Below are positions 5,670 through 8,783 of a stretch of DNA of 8,783 nucleotides, in pieces. The stretch is from Actinosomnolentus pattersoniae (SeqCode) (GTDB lineage: Bacteria; Actinomycetota; UBA4738). The stretch's first letter is position 1, and each line of letters opens with the position of its first letter. The position numbers and the translations under genes are program-made. The notes beneath the pieces were generated by a model. The model was not told the DNA's origin. It worked only from the letters and a program-made list of their open reading frames with translations, and ran no database searches. Location of the stretch: the NCBI GenBank assembly GCA_013817655.1, contig JACDCJ010000069.1, positions 1 to 8,783 of the forward strand. Reading direction: 5' to 3'.

Positions 5670-6993
5670 GCCCATCGGGCGCCCTCCCTCCGATGGGGAA
5701 GGCGATCTCCCGTCCACCGGCGACACCGTCCCTCAGGAGGAGCCGCGGGCCGCCCACGAGGTGGAGGAGGAAGTCCTCGCGGCGGGGGCGATCGTCACCA
5801 CGGGGCGAGGTGGATGGCGAGACTCGTTGCTCGTCCCCTTCCTCGCAGTGGTCACGGCCCTTGTTATCGGGGGGTTGGTGATCGTGTTCACGGACGAGGA
5901 TGCCCTCCGGGAATGGGCAGGCTTCTTCCGGGACCCCGGAGAGGCGCTGTCCGCGTCCTGGCGGGTCGTCAGCGAGTCGTACTACGCCCTCTTCTCCGGT
6001 GCCTTCGGCAGTCCGTCCGGCATCGGTCGGGCGTTCGTGTCCGGGGACCTCGACCAGATACGCGGCGCGCTGTACCCGCTGTCGGAGACGATCGTCGCGG
6101 CGACTCCGCTCGTCTTCGTCGGCCTCTCCGTCGCTCTGGGGTTTCGGGCAGGCTTGTTCAACATCGGAGCGGAGGGGCAGATGAACATGGGGGCCGTGGT
6201 CGCGGCCGCTGTGGGGTTCTCGATGGGATACCTGCCGGGTCCCCTCCACCTCGTCCTCATGATCGCCGCGGGGTTCGCCGGCGGAGCGGTGTGGGGAGCC
6301 ATCCCGGGATTCCTCAAGGCCAGGACAGGAGCCCATGAGGTCATCACCACCATCATGCTGAACTTCGTCGCCGTGAGCCTTGGACTCTACCTGTTGACCA
6401 CCGACTTCTACCGCCAGCAGGCGGAGCCGATCGCCAGACCCGTCGAGGTGGCCTTCCCCCACCTGTTCGGCACCAACCTCAGGGTTCATGCTGGGATCTT
6501 CGTCGCTATCGGCGTGGCCGCGGCCGTGGCATGGCTCCTGAACCGGACCACGATCGGGTTCGAGTTCCGTGCCGTGGGGGCGAACCCGGATGCCGCTCGC
6601 GCGGCAGGGATGAGCCCCACCCGGACGGTGGTGGCGGTCATGGCCCTGGCCGGGGGCCTGGCCGGCCTGGCCGGAACCAATCAGCTGGCCAGCGTGACTC
6701 CCAGCCTCATCCCCGGGTTCGCCTCTGGCCTCGGTTTCGACGCGATCGCCCTCGCCCTGCTCGGTCGAGCAAGACCGGCCGGGGTGGTCCTTGCGGCGTT
6801 CCTGTTCGGCAGCTTGCGGGCCGGCGGCCGGACGATGCAGGCGGTCACCCAGACCCCCATCGACATCATCGTCGTGATCCAGGCCCTCGTCATCGCGTTC
6901 GTCGCAGCGCCGGCCCTGGTACGAGCGATCTACCGGATCCGCGCCCGGCGCGTGGCGGGCCCGGACGCGTTCGCGAAGGGATGGGGCGGATGA
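5662..6993 (+). CDS. Nucleoside ABC importer permease, first subunit (YufP/NupP type)
   Basis: This 443-residue integral membrane protein forms half of the translocation channel. After a hydrophilic, acidic N-terminal tail (residues 1-55) the first membrane helix spans about 56-76, and further helices fill about 145-165, 175-215, 228-246, 276-294, 322-340, 360-385 and 400-425. Family landmarks are FNIGAEGQ (166-173), GAHEVITTIMLN (223-234) and AVGANPDAARAAGM (304-317), the last being the cytoplasmic loop that contacts the ATPase. The GTG at 5662 overlaps the ATPase gene by 8 nt and has GAAGGCGAGG 7 nt upstream. A later start at GTG 5761 would remove part of the tail but lacks a well-placed ribosome site. 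It pairs with the following, different permease rather than acting alone. The long cytoplasmic tail is the only odd point. Confidence 0.9.
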   Translation: MGEPIGRPPSDGEGDLPSTGDTVPQEEPRAAHEVEEEVLAAGAIVTTGRGGWRDSLLVPFLAVVTALVIGGLVIVFTDEDALREWAGFFRDPGEALSASWRVVSESYYALFSGAFGSPSGIGRAFVSGDLDQIRGALYPLSETIVAATPLVFVGLSVALGFRAGLFNIGAEGQMNMGAVVAAAVGFSMGYLPGPLHLVLMIAAGFAGGAVWGAIPGFLKARTGAHEVITTIMLNFVAVSLGLYLLTTDFYRQQAEPIARPVEVAFPHLFGTNLRVHAGIFVAIGVAAAVAWLLNRTTIGFEFRAVGANPDAARAAGMSPTRTVVAVMALAGGLAGLAGTNQLASVTPSLIPGFASGLGFDAIALALLGRARPAGVVLAAFLFGSLRAGGRTMQAVTQTPIDIIVVIQALVIAFVAAPALVRAIYRIRARRVAGPDAFAKGWGG

Positions 6994-8261
6994 GCGTCGT
7001 TGCCGGCTCCGTGGGAGCGTCGACGGCATCGCTGCGCCGAGCACGGGTTATGGGCATCCTGTTCCTGCTCGTCGGCGTGCTCATCGTGCTGGTGTTCGGG
7101 CTGGGATCGGAGGGCGGCGTGGTCTCCCGTTTGGGGCTGAACCCGGCACGCGCCGAGACCCTTTTCCGGCTCCCCGATCTCGTCCTTCCCGCCAGGAGCA
7201 CGGCGTTCCTCCTGGGAGCGGTATGCGCGTTCCTGGGCGGTGTCCAGCTGAGCCGGGGGTTCGAGCGGCGAGTGAACCTGGTGATCGCGATCGTCCTCGT
7301 GCTCTTCGTCTTCGCCTTCCTCACCTGGGCGGCGCGCGATCGGTCCCTGAGCCTGTTGGGGATGCTCCAGAGCACCCTGCTGCGGTCGGTGCCGATCACC
7401 TTCGGCGCTCTTTCCGGCGTGCTCTGCGAACGGGCCGGGGTGATCAACATCGCGATCGAGGGCATGCTCCTGACCTCGGCCTTCACCGCATCGGTGGCCG
7501 CCAGCCTGACGGACAGCCTGTGGATCGGGCTGCTCTCTGGAGCCATCGTTGGGGGGCTGGTCGCGGGGCTCCTGGCGCTCCTCGCGATCCGGTACCAGGT
7601 GGACCAGATCGTCGCCGGGACGGTGATCAACATCCTGGCGTTGGGCCTCACCAGCTACCTGACAGATCAGTTCTTACAGCGCAACCAGGAACTGAACAAC
7701 CCGGGGCGGTTCCAGAACGTCCCGATCCCGGGGCTCTCGGATGTCCCGATCCTCGGACCGGTTGCCTTCGATCAGAACGTGCTCGTGTACCTGATGATGG
7801 CGATCGTCGCCGCCTCCTTCTTCGGCTTGTTCTACACGCGATGGGGACTCCGTGTGCGGGCCGTCGGGGAGCATCCGAAGGCCGCAGACACGGTGGGCAT
7901 CCGAGTGCTGTTCACCCGATACCGCAACGTGATACTGGGAGGGGTAGTGGCCGGGATCGGCGGTGCGTACTTCAGCCTCGGCGCCGTCGGTCGCTTCGAG
8001 GAGGGCATGACGGCGGGGAGGGGGTTCATCGGCCTCGCCGCGATGATCTTCGGCCGCTGGAATCCGATCGGAGCCTTCGCCGCCGCGCTCATCTTCGGGT
8101 TCGCCGATTCCCTGCAAGTCAAGCTGAACATCCTTCGCGTCGGCATCCCTTCGGAGTTCCTCGCCATGGCGCCCTATCTCGTGACGATCCTGATCGTGGC
8201 CGGGGCCGCCCATCGGGTCCGCCCGCCCGCGGCGGACGGCAAGCCGTACCTGAAGGAATGA
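6990..8261 (+). CDS. Nucleoside ABC importer permease, second subunit (YufQ/NupQ type)
   Basis: The 423-residue protein is the second channel half. Helices lie near 20-40, 72-88, 96-114, then across 130-230, 264-282, 314-335, 345-372 and 392-408. Landmarks are ERAGVINIAIEGML (147-160), VDQIVAGTVIN (204-214), the ATPase-contact loop AVGEHPKAADTVGI (291-304) and RGFIGLAAMIFGRWNP (344-359). ATG 6990 is chosen because it overlaps the preceding stop as ATGA, implying coupled translation, and GAAGGG lies 9 nt upstream. An in-frame ATG at 6981 would add only three residues and sits directly against that purine run. The open frame extends left to 6531, but that part is out of frame with the real first permease and is ignored. 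The N-terminal region with two extra helices before the core is longer than in the shortest relatives. Confidence 0.9.
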   Translation: MSVVAGSVGASTASLRRARVMGILFLLVGVLIVLVFGLGSEGGVVSRLGLNPARAETLFRLPDLVLPARSTAFLLGAVCAFLGGVQLSRGFERRVNLVIAIVLVLFVFAFLTWAARDRSLSLLGMLQSTLLRSVPITFGALSGVLCERAGVINIAIEGMLLTSAFTASVAASLTDSLWIGLLSGAIVGGLVAGLLALLAIRYQVDQIVAGTVINILALGLTSYLTDQFLQRNQELNNPGRFQNVPIPGLSDVPILGPVAFDQNVLVYLMMAIVAASFFGLFYTRWGLRVRAVGEHPKAADTVGIRVLFTRYRNVILGGVVAGIGGAYFSLGAVGRFEEGMTAGRGFIGLAAMIFGRWNPIGAFAAALIFGFADSLQVKLNILRVGIPSEFLAMAPYLVTILIVAGAAHRVRPPAADGKPYLKE

Positions 8262-8296
8262 CCCCGGGAGGCGCTCGCACCAGGTCACCGCCTAGC

Positions 8297-8783
8297 ATGT
8301 CCTGCGTCGTGACGCTCACCGTAGTGGACCACCCGCTCGCCCAGCACCTGCTCATCCAGCTTCGGGACGTGGAGACGCCGCCCTCGGTGTTTCGCACCCT
8401 CGCCAAGCGGCTGACCATCGCGCTCGTCCTGGAGGCGGTTCGGGGGCTGCCGGCGGTCGAGGTCGAGGTGGATACGCCGCTCGAGAAGGCGACCGGCCGG
8501 CGTATCGCCCCCGACCTGGTCGCGGTTCCGATCCTGCGGGCGGGCCTGGGCATGCTGGAGGCCGTCGCGGAGCTCTTCCCCGAGGTCTCGGTCGGCTACG
8601 TGGGGCTGGAGCGGGACGACCGGACTCTGCGCCCGACCTCGTACTACGAGAAGCTGCCCCCGCTCGCCGAGCGCCATGTCCTCGTGCTCGACCCGATGCT
8701 CGCGACCGGAGGCTCCGCCGTCGCGGCGTGCTCGAGCATCGCGGCGAAGGGACCGGCCGAGATCCGTTTCGTCTGCGTGGTTG
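8297..8783 (+). CDS. upp: Uracil phosphoribosyltransferase, 3'-truncated by window edge
   Basis: Upp makes UMP from uracil and PRPP, the core step of uracil salvage in the cytosol. The 162 visible residues include DHPLAQHLL near the N-terminus, VPILRAGLGML (77-87) and the PRPP-binding loop LDPMLATGGSAVAA (131-144), all diagnostic for Upp rather than PyrR. The uracil-binding C-terminal segment lies beyond the window. Two starts are possible. ATG 8297 gives MSCVVTLTVVDHPL, with AGGT 11 nt upstream. GTG 8309 gives seven residues before HPL, closer to known Upp proteins, and a TAGCAT box at 8293-8298 could then drive a near-leaderless transcript. The gene begins 35 nt after the second permease, so read-through from the importer operon is likely, and the neighbours fit pyrimidine nucleoside recovery. 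Confidence 0.93.
   Translation, partial: MSCVVTLTVVDHPLAQHLLIQLRDVETPPSVFRTLAKRLTIALVLEAVRGLPAVEVEVDTPLEKATGRRIAPDLVAVPILRAGLGMLEAVAELFPEVSVGYVGLERDDRTLRPTSYYEKLPPLAERHVLVLDPMLATGGSAVAACSSIAAKGPAEIRFVCVV

Noticed and set aside
2415..5726. A 1103-codon open frame on the minus strand under the ribokinase, lipoprotein and ATPase genes
   Set aside because: It is in exact codon register with the + genes, so it stays open wherever those genes avoid TTA, CTA and TCA codons, as high-GC genes do. It ends precisely at a CTA leucine codon of the ribokinase (2415-2417). Its translation is rich in Arg, Gly, His and Asp without any domain.
6641..6676. Repeated CCTGGCCGG units inside the first permease
   Set aside because: They encode a Gly/Ala/Leu-rich membrane helix (ALAGGLAGLAG) and are explained by codon bias and helix composition.
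6531..6989. Leftward extension of the second permease frame
   Set aside because: This part overlaps the first permease in another frame and reads as Arg/Gly/Pro-rich noise. Family similarity begins only after ATG 6990.
5626..7044. A 472-codon minus-strand open frame under the first permease
   Set aside because: It has the same codon-register cause as the longer antisense frame. The product is hydrophilic low-complexity sequence, while the + strand encodes a clear permease.
8269..8293. AGGCG and CGCCT inverted repeat before upp as terminator or operator
   Set aside because: A 5-bp stem with a 15-nt loop and no T tract is too weak to support a call.

Overview
The window is high-GC bacterial DNA with every convincing gene on the + strand and little space between genes. 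The leftmost gene belongs to the zincin-like family (formerly DUF2342) that is tied to coenzyme F420 biosynthesis in Actinobacteria. GTG starts are frequent and one gene looks leaderless. Together these suggest an actinobacterium, possibly a deep-branching or uncultured one. I cannot name a genus, and a high-GC Chloroflexi origin is not excluded.

Region 1 (1-1855) holds the 3' part of the zincin-like metalloprotease gene, cut by the left edge, then a 256-residue protein I do not recognise. That protein appears to have two beta-rich domains and probably starts at a leaderless GTG. Neither gene has an obvious link to what follows.

Region 2 (1887-8261) is a nucleoside-type uptake and use locus: a ribokinase, a BMP-family lipoprotein that binds substrate outside the membrane, a double-domain ABC ATPase, and two different permeases. 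This is the four-gene BMP/ABC nucleoside importer layout (compare YufN-YufO-YufP-YufQ). The ATPase and permeases are packed into overlapping reading frames (8 nt, then ATGA), so they are probably translationally coupled. The 126-nt gap before the lipoprotein gene contains a TTGACC box, three direct copies of a CCGGGAA-core motif and a terminator-like hairpin, which makes it the likely control region. A perfect 10-bp stem-loop sits between the lipoprotein and ATPase genes and may raise the lipoprotein level relative to the membrane parts.

Region 3 (8297-8783) is the 5' three quarters of upp, uracil phosphoribosyltransferase, cut by the right edge. A coherent but inferred picture is that nucleosides are imported, split to base and ribose by an enzyme not in this window, and then recovered as UMP (Upp) and ribose 5-phosphate (ribokinase).

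I found no RNA gene, mobile element, CRISPR array or clearly novel system. The least explained items are the two-domain protein at 1085-1855 and the repeated motif upstream of the lipoprotein gene.
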